Assembly: GCF_900111685.1 (NCBI RefSeq)
Contig: NZ_FOHX01000006.1
Location: 310,001-374,000 of the forward strand
Source of the DNA: Nonomuraea wenchangensis
Lineage (GTDB): Bacteria; Actinomycetota; Actinomycetes; Streptosporangiales; Streptosporangiaceae
Direction: 5' to 3'
DNA length: 64,000 nt
Made by a program: the position numbers and the translations under genes. The notes under the pieces were generated by a model that was not told the DNA's origin, ran no database searches, and was given only the letters and a program-made list of their open reading frames with translations. Positions 36,481 through 45,079 of this stretch are shown one piece after another (the first letter of the stretch is position 1; the number at the start of each line of letters is the position of its first letter).

Positions 36481-38151
36481 TCACTTGTACATCGTCTGGT
36501 TCATGGTTCCGGGGGCGTAGACCTCCGGATCGACCCAGACGTTGACGATCGCGGGCTTGCCGGACTCGCGCGCCCGCTCCAGCGCGGGGCGGATCTCGGC
36601 CGGGTCGCGCACCTCCTCGCCGTGGCCGCCGAGGAGCTTGGCGAACTCGCCGTAACGGATGTCGCCGAGGGTGTTGCCGACGCGGGCGCGCTCCTCGCCG
36701 TACTTGGCGGCCTGGCCGTACCTGATCTGGTTCATCGAGGAGTTGTTGCCGACGATCCCGATGAACGGCAGGTCGAAGCGGACCATCGTCTCGAAGTCCC
36801 AGCCGGTGAGGCTGAAGGCGCCGTCGCCGAACAGGCACAGCACCTCCTTGTCCGGCCGGGCCTTCTTGGCGGCCATCGCGAAGGCCATGCCGACGCCGAG
36901 CGTGCCGAGCGGCCCCGGGTCCATCCAGTGGCCGGGCGACTTGGGCTGCACGACCTGGCCGGAGAAGGTGACGATGTCGCCGCCGTCGCCGATGTAGATG
37001 GTGTCCTCGGTGAGGAACTCGTTGATCTCGTGCACCAGCCGGTACGGGTCGATCGGCCGGGCGTCGGAGTGCTGGCGGGGCAGGCGCTTCTCGTACGCCT
37101 GGGTCTCGACCGCGCGCAGCTCGTCCATCCACGCCTTGCGCTTGGCCGCGGCGTCGCCGATCCGGCCGCTCGCGGCCTGCGCGGCGGCCGACAGCACGAG
37201 ACCGGCGTCGCCGACGATGCCGAGGTCGATGTCGCGGTTCTTGCCCACCGTGCGGTAGTCGAGGTCGATCTGGACGACGGTCGCCGCCGGGGACAGCCGC
37301 CTGCCGTAACCCATCCGGAAGTCGAACGGGGTGCCGACGATGATGATGAGGTCGGCCTCGGTGAAGGCGTAGCGGCGGCTGAGCTGGAAGTGGTGGGGGT
37401 CGCCGGGCGGCAGGGTGCCGCGGCCGGAGCCGTTCATGTAGGCCGGCACGTTGAGCGCCCGGACGAAGTCGATGGCCGCGTCGGTGGCCCGGCAGGTCCA
37501 GACCTGGCTGCCGAGCAGGATGCACGGCTTCTCGGCGTGGGCCAGCAGGTCGGCCAGCCGCTCGATGGCCTCCGGGTCGCCCTGCTGCCGGGTGGAGGCC
37601 CGGTAGTGGCCCGCCTTCGGGATGCGGGCCTTGTCCAGGGGGACCTTCGCGTCCAGCACGTCACGCGGGATCTCCAGGAACGACGGCCCGGGAGCGCCGT
37701 GGTAGCACTCGCGGAAGGCCATCGACACGAGGTCGGCCACCCGTTCGGTGCTCGGCACCGTGGCGGCGAACTTCGTGATCGGGGTCATCATGTCCACGTG
37801 CGGCAGGTCCTGGAGTGAGCCCATCTTGTGCTGGCTCAGCGCGCCCTGGCCGCCGATGAGCAGCATCGGGCTCTCCGCCCTGAAGGCGTTGGCCACACCG
37901 GTCACCGCGTCGGTCGTGCCCGGGCCGGCGGTGACGACCGCGCAGCCGGGCCGGCCGGTGATGCGGGAGTGTCCGTCGGCGGCGTGTGCGGCGACCTGCT
38001 CGTGGCGTACGTCGATGACCTCGATGCCCTCATCGACGCAGCCGTCGTAGATGTCGATGATGTGGCCGCCGCAGAGCGTGTAGATCACGTCCACGCCCTC
38101 GGCCTTGAGCGCCTTGGCCACGAGATGACCGCCAGAGATCGTTTCCGACAT
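36481..38151 (-). CDS. oxc: Oxalyl-CoA decarboxylase-type ThDP enzyme
   Basis: A protein of 556 aa. The N-terminal ThDP half has the catalytic Glu51 in VRHEQVAAHAADG; the cofactor motif in the C-terminal half runs from GDGAF to NN and contains SLTGWDFETMVRFDLPF, close to the GFSGMELETICRYNLP of Oxc and 2-hydroxyacyl-CoA lyases. General databases may call such sequences acetolactate synthase large subunit, but no small subunit or ilv gene is present. The adjacent, unmistakable frc argues for oxalyl-CoA to formyl-CoA plus CO2. A copy of the island motif lies 37 bp upstream of the ATG. Confidence 0.8.
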   Translation of the reverse strand: MSETISGGHLVAKALKAEGVDVIYTLCGGHIIDIYDGCVDEGIEVIDVRHEQVAAHAADGHSRITGRPGCAVVTAGPGTTDAVTGVANAFRAESPMLLIGGQGALSQHKMGSLQDLPHVDMMTPITKFAATVPSTERVADLVSMAFRECYHGAPGPSFLEIPRDVLDAKVPLDKARIPKAGHYRASTRQQGDPEAIERLADLLAHAEKPCILLGSQVWTCRATDAAIDFVRALNVPAYMNGSGRGTLPPGDPHHFQLSRRYAFTEADLIIIVGTPFDFRMGYGRRLSPAATVVQIDLDYRTVGKNRDIDLGIVGDAGLVLSAAAQAASGRIGDAAAKRKAWMDELRAVETQAYEKRLPRQHSDARPIDPYRLVHEINEFLTEDTIYIGDGGDIVTFSGQVVQPKSPGHWMDPGPLGTLGVGMAFAMAAKKARPDKEVLCLFGDGAFSLTGWDFETMVRFDLPFIGIVGNNSSMNQIRYGQAAKYGEERARVGNTLGDIRYGEFAKLLGGHGEEVRDPAEIRPALERARESGKPAIVNVWVDPEVYAPGTMNQTMYK

Positions 38152-38187
38152 TCCATGCCACCCTTCTCCGCGCTGTCTTCCGCATAC

Positions 38188-38202
38188 TGCATACCGTATG
38201 AA
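38188..38202. promoter_or_regulatory. Island motif upstream of oxc
   Basis: TGCATACCGTATGAA fits TCCATACnGTATGGA at 12 of 14 positions, with perfect CATAC/GTATG core arms. It lies between the moeA stop and the oxc start, implying a separate oxc promoter. Confidence 0.75.
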
Positions 38203-38241
38203 GGCAATGGTTACTCCCTCCGGAACGGCCTGTCCAGCCCC

Positions 38242-39426
38242 TCAGGGCAACTCGATCAGCTCGATCCGCTCGCCGTCCCAGCCCGGAGGGACCACCGCCA
38301 GGGCGTCCGCCAGGGCCGCTCCCCACAGGGATCCCGGCCGGTCATGGCCCACGGGCACCGCGCCTTCCCGCGTCCGGCGGACCGGCACGAGCCGGGTGTC
38401 GCGGGGGTGCGAGCGTACGTCACCGCCCAGCGTGCCGGTCTCCCGGGTCGCGGGCGTCCCGGTCAGCCTGCGCAGGGCGGGGACGAGCAGCGTGAGCGCC
38501 GCGCCGAGCGCGGCGAACGGGTTGCCGGGCAGCCCGGCCACCAGCGGGCCGTGCGGCAGCCGCGCCAGCGCCTGCGGATGTCCCGGCCGTACCGCGACGC
38601 CGTCCACGAGCACGTCGGCGCCGAGGGCGGCCAGCACGCCCCGCAGATGGTCGGCGGGCCCCTTCGACGAGGCGCCGCACACCACCACGACGTCCGCCCC
38701 GCCCCTCCCCTCGGGAGGCGCCGACAGGGCGGCGCGCAGGGCGGACGGGCCGTCCGGGAGGTGGACGGTGTCCGTGACCCGGCCGCCCGCCCACTCCACC
38801 AGGCCGGGCAGGAACGGTCCGATGGCGTCACGGACCCGGCCCGCGCCGGGACGCCCCTTGTGCACCACCTCGTCCCCGGTGATCAACACCAGGACGCCGG
38901 GGCGGGGCCGTACGAGGAGGTCGTCGTGCCCGAGCGCGGCGGCGAGCCCGAGCGCGACCGGCGTCACCACCGCGCCCGCCTCCAGCACCACGGCCCCTTC
39001 GGGGATGTCCTCGCCGCGCCGCCGGATGTGCCGACCGGCCTCCGCGACCCCGTCCACGCTCCCCGCGCCGGCCACGGCGCGCTCGTACGGCACCACCGCC
39101 TCGGCCCCCGCCGGCACCGGCGCCCCGGTGGCGATCTCCACGGCCTCCCCCGCCGCCAGCGGGCCGGGATGGGCCTCGCCTCCGGCGAGCACCCGCCCGG
39201 CGAGCCGCCAGGGCCCGTCGCCGGCCACGGCGTAGCCGTCCATGGCGGAGACGTCCACGCCGGGCACGGCCACCAGGGCCCGCAGCGGGCCGGCCAACCG
39301 GCATCCGAGTGCTTCGGCCGGCGGCACCGGCACGGCTCCGAGCGGCTGCACGCTCCCGGCCGCGACGCGCCGCGCGGCCTCCCATGACATCGCTTCCACC
39401 ACTGGATCATGCCGCACAAGCGTCAT
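38242..39426 (-). CDS. moeA: Molybdopterin molybdenumtransferase MoeA
   Basis: A protein of 394 aa; ATG 39426 has AAGGAG upstream. MoeA domains are seen: substrate site DVSAMDGYAV, EIATGAPVPAGAEAVVPYE, the MoCF-like domain LITGDEVVHKG and VVVCGASSKGPADHLRGVL, then GLPGNPFAALGAALTLLVPALRRL. The usual GGVSVG loop is altered (GASSKG). It inserts molybdate or tungstate into molybdopterin. The gene is divergent from the PanE/formate dehydrogenase genes and shares their operator region, so it probably supplies cofactor for the dehydrogenase. Confidence 0.9.
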   Translation of the reverse strand: MTLVRHDPVVEAMSWEAARRVAAGSVQPLGAVPVPPAEALGCRLAGPLRALVAVPGVDVSAMDGYAVAGDGPWRLAGRVLAGGEAHPGPLAAGEAVEIATGAPVPAGAEAVVPYERAVAGAGSVDGVAEAGRHIRRRGEDIPEGAVVLEAGAVVTPVALGLAAALGHDDLLVRPRPGVLVLITGDEVVHKGRPGAGRVRDAIGPFLPGLVEWAGGRVTDTVHLPDGPSALRAALSAPPEGRGGADVVVVCGASSKGPADHLRGVLAALGADVLVDGVAVRPGHPQALARLPHGPLVAGLPGNPFAALGAALTLLVPALRRLTGTPATRETGTLGGDVRSHPRDTRLVPVRRTREGAVPVGHDRPGSLWGAALADALAVVPPGWDGERIELIELP

Positions 39427-39451
39427 CCGCAAGCTCCTTGACCCGCGTTTT

Positions 39452-39466
39452 TCCATACTGTATACC
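39452..39466. promoter_or_regulatory. Island motif between moeA and the PanE-type gene
   Basis: TCCATACTGTATACC fits the consensus at 11 of 14 positions. It lies 26 bp from the moeA start and 36 bp from the PanE-type start, so one site could control both directions. Confidence 0.75.
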
Positions 39467-39501
39467 GAATGCAAATCCGACGCGAGAACGGAGCGCGCAG
39501 C

Positions 39502-40479
39502 ATGAAGGTCGCTGTTCTTGGCGCCGGCGCCATCGGCGCGTACGTGGGAGCCGCTCTCCACCGGGCGGGAGCCGAGGTGCACCTGATCGCCCGCGGCGAG
39601 CACCTCCAGGCCATCCGCCGCGCCGGTGTGCGGGTGCTCTCCCCCAGGGGCGACTTCACCGCCCACCCCCACGCCACCGACGACCCTGCCGAGGTCGGGC
39701 CGGTGGACCACGTCTTACTGGGCCTCAAGGCCAACAGCTACGCCTCGGCGGGCCCCATGATCGCGCCGCTGCTGCACGCGTCCACGAGCATCATCGCCGC
39801 ACAGAACGGCATCCCGTGGTGGTACTTCCACCGGCTCAAGGGCCCCTACGAGGGCTACCGCATCGAGAGCGTCGACCCGGGCGGCGCGGTCACGGCCGCG
39901 CTGCCCCTGCACCGGGCCGTCGGCTGCGTCGTGTACGCGGCCACCGAGATCGAGAGCCCCGGCGTCATCCGCCACCTGGAGGGCACCCGGTTCTCCATCG
40001 GCGAGCCGAGCGGGCTGCTCACCGACCGGTGCCAGACCTTCAGCGAGGCCGCCGTCGAGGGCGGGCTGAAGTGCCCCGTCGAGCGCGACCTGCGCCGCGA
40101 CGTGTGGATCAAGCTCATGGGCAACATCGCCTTCAACCCGATCAGCGCGCTCGCCCGCGCCACGATGGCCGGCATCTGCCGCCACGACGGGGCGCGCGAG
40201 CTGGTCGTGGCCATGATGCGGGAGACCGTGGAGGTGGCGGGGCGCGTCGGCTGCGACCCCGGCGTCTCCATCGAGCGCCGGCTGCGGGGCGCGGAGAAGG
40301 CCGGCGAGCACAAGACCTCCACGCTCCAGGACCTGGAGAAGGGCAAGCCGCTGGAGCTGGACGTGCTCCTCGCGGCCGTGGTCGAGCTCGCCGACCTGAC
40401 CGGCGCGGACGTACCGACGCTGCGGGCGATCCACGCGGTGAGCGACCTGCTGAACGCGAACCTTGTCCGCGCGGTGTAG
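39502..40479 (+). CDS. PanE-family (ketopantoate reductase-like) dehydrogenase, candidate oxalyl-CoA reductase
   Basis: A protein of 325 aa; ATG 39502 has GGAG upstream. Its parts are the NADPH motif VAVLGAGAIGAYVGAALHRAG, substrate region AAQNGIPWWYF, and catalytic DVWIKLMGNIAFNPIS with Lys204 and Asn208. The C-terminal helical domain includes HKTSTLQDLEKGKPLELDVL. In Methylobacterium extorquens the PanE2 paralog reduces oxalyl-CoA to glyoxylate. Placement among oxc, frc, fdh and glyoxylate genes, and far from pantothenate genes, makes that role likely here; it is not proven by sequence. Confidence 0.85.
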   Translation: MKVAVLGAGAIGAYVGAALHRAGAEVHLIARGEHLQAIRRAGVRVLSPRGDFTAHPHATDDPAEVGPVDHVLLGLKANSYASAGPMIAPLLHASTSIIAAQNGIPWWYFHRLKGPYEGYRIESVDPGGAVTAALPLHRAVGCVVYAATEIESPGVIRHLEGTRFSIGEPSGLLTDRCQTFSEAAVEGGLKCPVERDLRRDVWIKLMGNIAFNPISALARATMAGICRHDGARELVVAMMRETVEVAGRVGCDPGVSIERRLRGAEKAGEHKTSTLQDLEKGKPLELDVLLAAVVELADLTGADVPTLRAIHAVSDLLNANLVRAV

Positions 40480-40482
40480 CTC

Positions 40483-40511
40483 CGAATACCGTAGCCTGTA
40501 TACAGAATGGA
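40483..40511. promoter_or_regulatory. Two island-motif copies upstream of formate dehydrogenase
   Basis: A core ATACCGTA lies at 40486-40493, and TGTATACAGAATGGA at 40497-40511 matches the best copy at 12 of 15 positions. The second overlaps the 10-bp palindrome CTGTATACAG and reaches into the ribosome site GGAGGG of the next gene. Confidence 0.65.
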
Positions 40512-40517
40512 GGGATC

Positions 40518-42419
40518 ATGAGCTATGACCGCCTGACCCGTCCACTGGTGCGCGAGAACGGCGTGCTGCGCGAGGCGACCTGGGAGGAAGCCCTGGACCG
40601 CGCGGCCGAGGGCTTCCGCCGCAACGTCGCCGAGCACGGCCCCGACTGCTTCGCGATGTTGTCGTGCGCCCGCTCCACGAACGAGATGAACTACGTCGGA
40701 CAGAAGTTCACCCGCGTCGTCATCGGCACCAACAACGTGGACTCCTGCAACCGCACCTGCCACGCCCCCAGCGTGGCGGGGCTCTCCGCCGTGTTCGGCA
40801 GCGGCGGCGGCACCTCCTCCTACCAGGAGGTCGAGGACACCGACGTGATCGTCATGTGGGGGTCGGCGGCCCGCAACGCCCATCCCATCTTCTTCCAGCA
40901 CGTGCTGAAGGGCATCAGGAACGGCGCCAGGATGTTCGCGGTGGACCCGCGCCGCACCGGCACCGCCCAGTGGGCGGACCTCTGGCTCGGGCTCAACGTC
41001 GGCACCGACATCCCGCTCGCCCACGCCGTCGCCCGCGAGATCATCCACGCCGGGCTGCACAACGAGGCGTTCATCGAGCGGGCCACCGTGGGCTTCGCCG
41101 AGTTCAAGGAGTGCGTCGAGCCCTGGACGCTCACGGCCGCCGAGCAGGTCACCGGCGTGCCGGCCGCGGCGATCAGGGAGCTGGCGCACGCGTACGCCCG
41201 CGCCGACCGCGCCCAGCTCTGCTGGACGCTCGGCATCACCGAGCACCACAACGCCACCGACAACGTACGGGCCCTCATCAACCTGGCCCTGCTGACCGGC
41301 CACGTCGGCCGCTACGGCTCCGGCCTGTCGCCGCTGCGCGGCCAGAACAACGTGCAGGGCGGCGGCGACATGGGCGCCATCCCCAACCGGCTGCCCGGCT
41401 TCCAGGACATCCTCGACCCGGACCTGCGGGCCCGCTTCGAGAGCGCGTGGGGCGCCCCCATCCAGCCCCGCCACGGGCTCAACCTCACCCAGATGCTGGA
41501 GGGCATGGCCGAGGGCGAGGTCACCACCTGCTACCTCATCGGCGAGAACCCCGTGCAGTCCGAGGCCGACTCCCTCGCCTGCGCCAAGCGCCTGGCCATG
41601 CTCGACCACCTGGTGGTCCAGGACATCTTCCTCACCAAGACCGCCCAGATGGCCGACGTCGTGCTACCGGCCAGCGCCGCCTGGTGCGAGGCCGAGGGCA
41701 CGTTCACCAACAGCGAGCGGCGGGTGCAGCGGGTCCGCAAGGCGCTCGAACCGCCGGGCGAGGCCCGCGATGACATCTGGATCCTGTGCGAGCTGGCCCG
41801 GCGGCTCGGCCACGACTGGGCCTACGACGGCGCCGAGGAGGTCTGGGACGAGCTGCGCTCCCTGTCGCCGCAGCACCGCGGCATGAGCTACCAGCGGCTG
41901 ACCGAGCTGCAGGGCATCCAGTGGCCCTGCCCGTCGGAGGACGCGCTGGAGCCGCCGTACCTGCACGGGCGGCTCTGGGAGCACGACCCGGACCGGCGCG
42001 GCGCGCCCGCGCCGTTCGCGGTGCTGGAGCACTCGCCGCCGGTGGACCTGCTGGACGAGGAGTACCCGCTGCGGCTGACCACCGGCCGCCGCCTCGACTC
42101 CTACAACACCGGCGTGCAGTCGTCCGGGTTCGCCTCGCCGCTGCGCCGCGGCGAGACCGTCGAGCTGTGCCCCGAGGACGCCGAACGGCTCGGCGTCGCG
42201 GCCGGCGAGGACGTACGGATCACCTCGCGGCGCGGCTCGGTCGTCGCGCCCGTCTTCATCGACCCGGCGCTGCGGCCCGGCCTGGTGTTCATGACCTTCC
42301 ACTTCCCCGACGACGTGGACGTCAACTCGCTGACCATCGAGGCCACCTGCCCGATCGCCGGCACGGCCGAGTTCAAGGCGGCCGCGGTCCGCGTCGAGAA
42401 GCTCGTCAAGGCCGGGTGA
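40518..42419 (+). CDS. Formate dehydrogenase catalytic chain, molybdopterin part (C-terminal half)
   Basis: A protein of 633 aa; ATG 40518 follows GGAGGG. It begins DRLTRPLVRENGVLREATWEEALDR, the point where full-length FDH alpha chains continue after the first Fe-S domain. The active-site segment NNVDSCNRTCHAPSVAGL places Cys81 as metal ligand with His82 beside it, as in formate dehydrogenases. GQNNVQGGGDMGA, IGENPVQSEAD and VVLPASAAWCEAEGTFTN are further family marks. No N-terminal Cys cluster is present; that domain is encoded separately at 44237-45079. The enzyme oxidises formate to CO2. Confidence 0.9.
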   Translation: MSYDRLTRPLVRENGVLREATWEEALDRAAEGFRRNVAEHGPDCFAMLSCARSTNEMNYVGQKFTRVVIGTNNVDSCNRTCHAPSVAGLSAVFGSGGGTSSYQEVEDTDVIVMWGSAARNAHPIFFQHVLKGIRNGARMFAVDPRRTGTAQWADLWLGLNVGTDIPLAHAVAREIIHAGLHNEAFIERATVGFAEFKECVEPWTLTAAEQVTGVPAAAIRELAHAYARADRAQLCWTLGITEHHNATDNVRALINLALLTGHVGRYGSGLSPLRGQNNVQGGGDMGAIPNRLPGFQDILDPDLRARFESAWGAPIQPRHGLNLTQMLEGMAEGEVTTCYLIGENPVQSEADSLACAKRLAMLDHLVVQDIFLTKTAQMADVVLPASAAWCEAEGTFTNSERRVQRVRKALEPPGEARDDIWILCELARRLGHDWAYDGAEEVWDELRSLSPQHRGMSYQRLTELQGIQWPCPSEDALEPPYLHGRLWEHDPDRRGAPAPFAVLEHSPPVDLLDEEYPLRLTTGRRLDSYNTGVQSSGFASPLRRGETVELCPEDAERLGVAAGEDVRITSRRGSVVAPVFIDPALRPGLVFMTFHFPDDVDVNSLTIEATCPIAGTAEFKAAAVRVEKLVKAG

Positions 42420-42422
42420 GAC

Positions 42423-44240
42423 ATGGACCTCCGATTCCGCGACGCCGAACCGTCCGACGAGGAGCGCGCGGCGGTCGACGCCGTGCTCGGCCCGCCCGCC
42501 ACCGGCTGGGAGGGCGGCGCCAGGTCCGCGACCGACCTGCGCTTCGCCGCCCGCGCCGAGCCCCGGCGCGACCTGCTGCTGCCCGCGCTGCACGCGGTCA
42601 ACGACCGGGTGGGCTGGATCAGCGAGGGCGCGCTCGACTACGTCTGCCGGCGGCTCACCGTGCCGCCCGCGGAGGCGTACGGGGTGGCCACGTTCTACTC
42701 GCTGTTCTCGCTCCGGCCGCGCCCGGCGCGGGTGCTGCACGTGTGCACCGACCTCGCCTGCCAGGCCAAGGGCGGCCGGCGGCTGCGCGAGCAGGTCGAG
42801 GAGCGCCTCGGCCCGCCCGGCGAGACCTGGCAGGAGAGCCCCTGCCTCGGCCTGTGCGAACGGGCCCCGGCCGCGCTCGCCCTGGAGGCGGGGCCTGCGC
42901 CGCGCGCCGAGGTGTACGCACCCGCGGACGCCGACGCCATGGCCAGGACCCCCGCCGACGCCGCCCCTGGCTCCCCCAGCCCCAACGGCAGCGGGCCGCG
43001 CCTCGACGTGGCCGGCGACGCCCCCGCCGTGGCCGCCGTACCGCAGGCCGGCCAGGACGGCCTCATCCTGCTGCGGCGGGCCGGCCGGGCCGATCCCGCG
43101 AGCCTCGACGACTACCGCGCCACCGGCGGCTACACCGCGCTCCGCCGCGCCTTCGAGCTCGGCCCCGCCGGGGTGATCCGCGAAGTGCTGGAGTCCGGCC
43201 TGGTCGGCAGGGGCGGCGCGGCCTTCCCCACCGGCCGCAAGTGGGACGCCGCCGCCCGCCAGCCCGACCACCCCCACTACCTGGTGTGCAACGCCGACGA
43301 GAGCGAGCCGGGCACGTTCAAGGACCGGGTGGTCATGGAGAACGACCCGTACGCGCTGGTCGAGGCCATGACCGTGGCGGCCTACGCGACCGGCTGCGCC
43401 CGGGGCTACCTCTACGTCAGAGGCGAGTACCCGAGGGCCGCCGCCCGCCTGGCGCACGCCATCGCCACCGCTCGCGCCCGCGGCCTGCTCGGCCCCGACA
43501 TCCTCGGCAAGGGCCTCTCCTTCGACATCGAGCTGCGCAGGGGCGCGGGCGCGTACATCTGCGGCGAGGAGACCGCGATCTTCAACTCCATCGAGGGACA
43601 CCGCGGCGAGCCGCGCAGCAAGCCGCCGTTCCCCGTGGAGAAGGGCCTGTTCGGCAAGCCGACCGTGGTCAACAACGTCGAGACGCTGGTCAACGTGCTG
43701 CCGATCCTGGAGCGCGGGGCGCGGGCGTACGCGGCGGCCGAGCCCAAGCTGTTCTGCGTCTCCGGCGCCGTCGAACGGCCCGGCGTGTACGAGCTGACGT
43801 TCGGCGCGACCCTGCGCGAGCTGCTGGAACTGGCCGGGACCACCGGCACCACCCGCGCGGTGCTGCTCGGCGGAGCGGCCGGGGCGTTCGTCACGGACCT
43901 GGACATCCCGCTCACCTTCGAGGGCACCAGGAACGCCGGCGCCACGCTCGGCTCCGGCGTGGTCCTCGTCATCGACGACACCGTGGACCTCAAGCAGCTG
44001 CTCCTCCGCATCGCGGAGTTCTTCCGCGACGAGTCCTGCGGCCAGTGCGTGCCCTGCCGGGTCGGCACCGTACGCCAGGAGGAGGCCCTGCACCGGCTGT
44101 CGCGGCGCGTCTCGCACGACGACCTGGTGCTGCTGCGCGACGTGGGCCGGACCATGCGCGACGCCTCGATCTGCGGCCTCGGGCAGACCGCATGGAACGC
44201 CGTCGAATCGGCCATCGACCGCTTGGGAGTTTACGAATGA
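42423..44240 (+). CDS. Formate dehydrogenase diaphorase chain, NuoE-NuoF fusion
   Basis: A protein of 605 aa, three bases after the previous stop. Residues ~1-160 are a NuoE-type thioredoxin-fold domain whose four 2Fe-2S cysteines are Cys108, Cys113, Cys141 and Cys145. A Pro/Ala linker follows. Residues ~210-605 are NuoF-like: FMN/NADH-binding GRGGAAFPTGRKWD and CNADESEPGTFKDR, GAGAYICGEETA, and the C-terminal 4Fe-4S site ESCGQCVPCRVGT plus SICGLGQ. It passes electrons from the catalytic chain to NAD+, as in FdsB/FdsG-type soluble enzymes, here as one polypeptide. Confidence 0.92.
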   Translation: MDLRFRDAEPSDEERAAVDAVLGPPATGWEGGARSATDLRFAARAEPRRDLLLPALHAVNDRVGWISEGALDYVCRRLTVPPAEAYGVATFYSLFSLRPRPARVLHVCTDLACQAKGGRRLREQVEERLGPPGETWQESPCLGLCERAPAALALEAGPAPRAEVYAPADADAMARTPADAAPGSPSPNGSGPRLDVAGDAPAVAAVPQAGQDGLILLRRAGRADPASLDDYRATGGYTALRRAFELGPAGVIREVLESGLVGRGGAAFPTGRKWDAAARQPDHPHYLVCNADESEPGTFKDRVVMENDPYALVEAMTVAAYATGCARGYLYVRGEYPRAAARLAHAIATARARGLLGPDILGKGLSFDIELRRGAGAYICGEETAIFNSIEGHRGEPRSKPPFPVEKGLFGKPTVVNNVETLVNVLPILERGARAYAAAEPKLFCVSGAVERPGVYELTFGATLRELLELAGTTGTTRAVLLGGAAGAFVTDLDIPLTFEGTRNAGATLGSGVVLVIDDTVDLKQLLLRIAEFFRDESCGQCVPCRVGTVRQEEALHRLSRRVSHDDLVLLRDVGRTMRDASICGLGQTAWNAVESAIDRLGVYE

Positions 44241-45079
44241 TCCCGTTGCAGCCGCCCCGGCGGCTCATCGACGTACAGATCGACGACGAGACCGTACGCG
44301 TGCCGGAGGGCGCCACGATCCTCGACGCCTGCCGGGCGGCGGGCAAGGACGTGCCCACCCTCTGCCACGGCGACACCCTCACCCCGAAGAACGCCTGCCG
44401 CGTGTGCGTGGTGGAGGTCGAGGGCGCCCGTACCCTCGCCCCCGCCTGCTCACGCAAGGCCGAGGCGGGCATGAAGGTCGGCACGGAGACCGAGCGCGCC
44501 CGGCACAGCCGCAAGGTCGTGCTGGAACTGCTCGGCTCCTCCGTGGACCTGTCCACGACGCCGCGCGCCGCCGAATGGAACGAAGAGTACGGCGCCGACC
44601 CCGCCCGCTTCGGCCCGGACGCGGCCACCGTCGAGCAGCCCGCCAAGGTGGACAACGACCTCTACGTCCGCGACTACAGCAAATGCATCCTCTGCTACAA
44701 GTGCGTGGACGCCTGCGGCGAGCAATGGCAGAACACCTTCGCCATCGGCGTCGCCGGCCGGGGCTTCGACGCCACGATCTCCACCGAGTTCGACGCGCCG
44801 CTCACCGACTCGGCCTGCGTCTACTGCGGCAACTGCGTCGAGGTCTGCCCGACGGGCGCGCTGTCGTTCAAGACCGAGTTCGACATGCGGGCCGAGGGAA
44901 CCTGGGACGAGTCGCGGCAGAGCGAGACCACCACCATCTGCAGCTACTGCGGCGTCGGCTGCAACCTCACCCTGCACGTCCAGGACAACAAGATCGTCAA
45001 GGTGACGTCACCGCACGACAACCCCGTCACGAAGGGCAACCTCTGCGTGAAGGGCCGCTTCGGGTACGGCTATGTCTAG
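44237..45079 (+). CDS. Formate dehydrogenase Fe-S chain (detached N-terminal half of the catalytic chain)
   Basis: A protein of 280 aa whose ATG overlaps the previous stop. Residues 10-75 form a 2Fe-2S ferredoxin domain (Cys43, 54, 57, 71). Two 4Fe-4S sites follow at Cys150/153/156/160 and Cys194/197/200/204. The last 50 residues are the 4Fe-4S domain that opens molybdopterin enzymes: CSYCGVGC at 235-242 and NLCVKGRFGYGYV at 268-280, with Cys270. The text stops exactly where the 633-aa chain begins. The His/3-Cys cluster of NuoG-like chains, expected after residue ~90, is missing. Confidence 0.9.
   Translation: MIPLQPPRRLIDVQIDDETVRVPEGATILDACRAAGKDVPTLCHGDTLTPKNACRVCVVEVEGARTLAPACSRKAEAGMKVGTETERARHSRKVVLELLGSSVDLSTTPRAAEWNEEYGADPARFGPDAATVEQPAKVDNDLYVRDYSKCILCYKCVDACGEQWQNTFAIGVAGRGFDATISTEFDAPLTDSACVYCGNCVEVCPTGALSFKTEFDMRAEGTWDESRQSETTTICSYCGVGCNLTLHVQDNKIVKVTSPHDNPVTKGNLCVKGRFGYGYV

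Noticed and set aside
36481..38151. Annotation as acetolactate synthase large subunit
   Set aside because: No small subunit or branched-chain genes are near; frc is adjacent and the C-terminal ThDP segment resembles Oxc, so oxalyl-CoA decarboxylase fits better.
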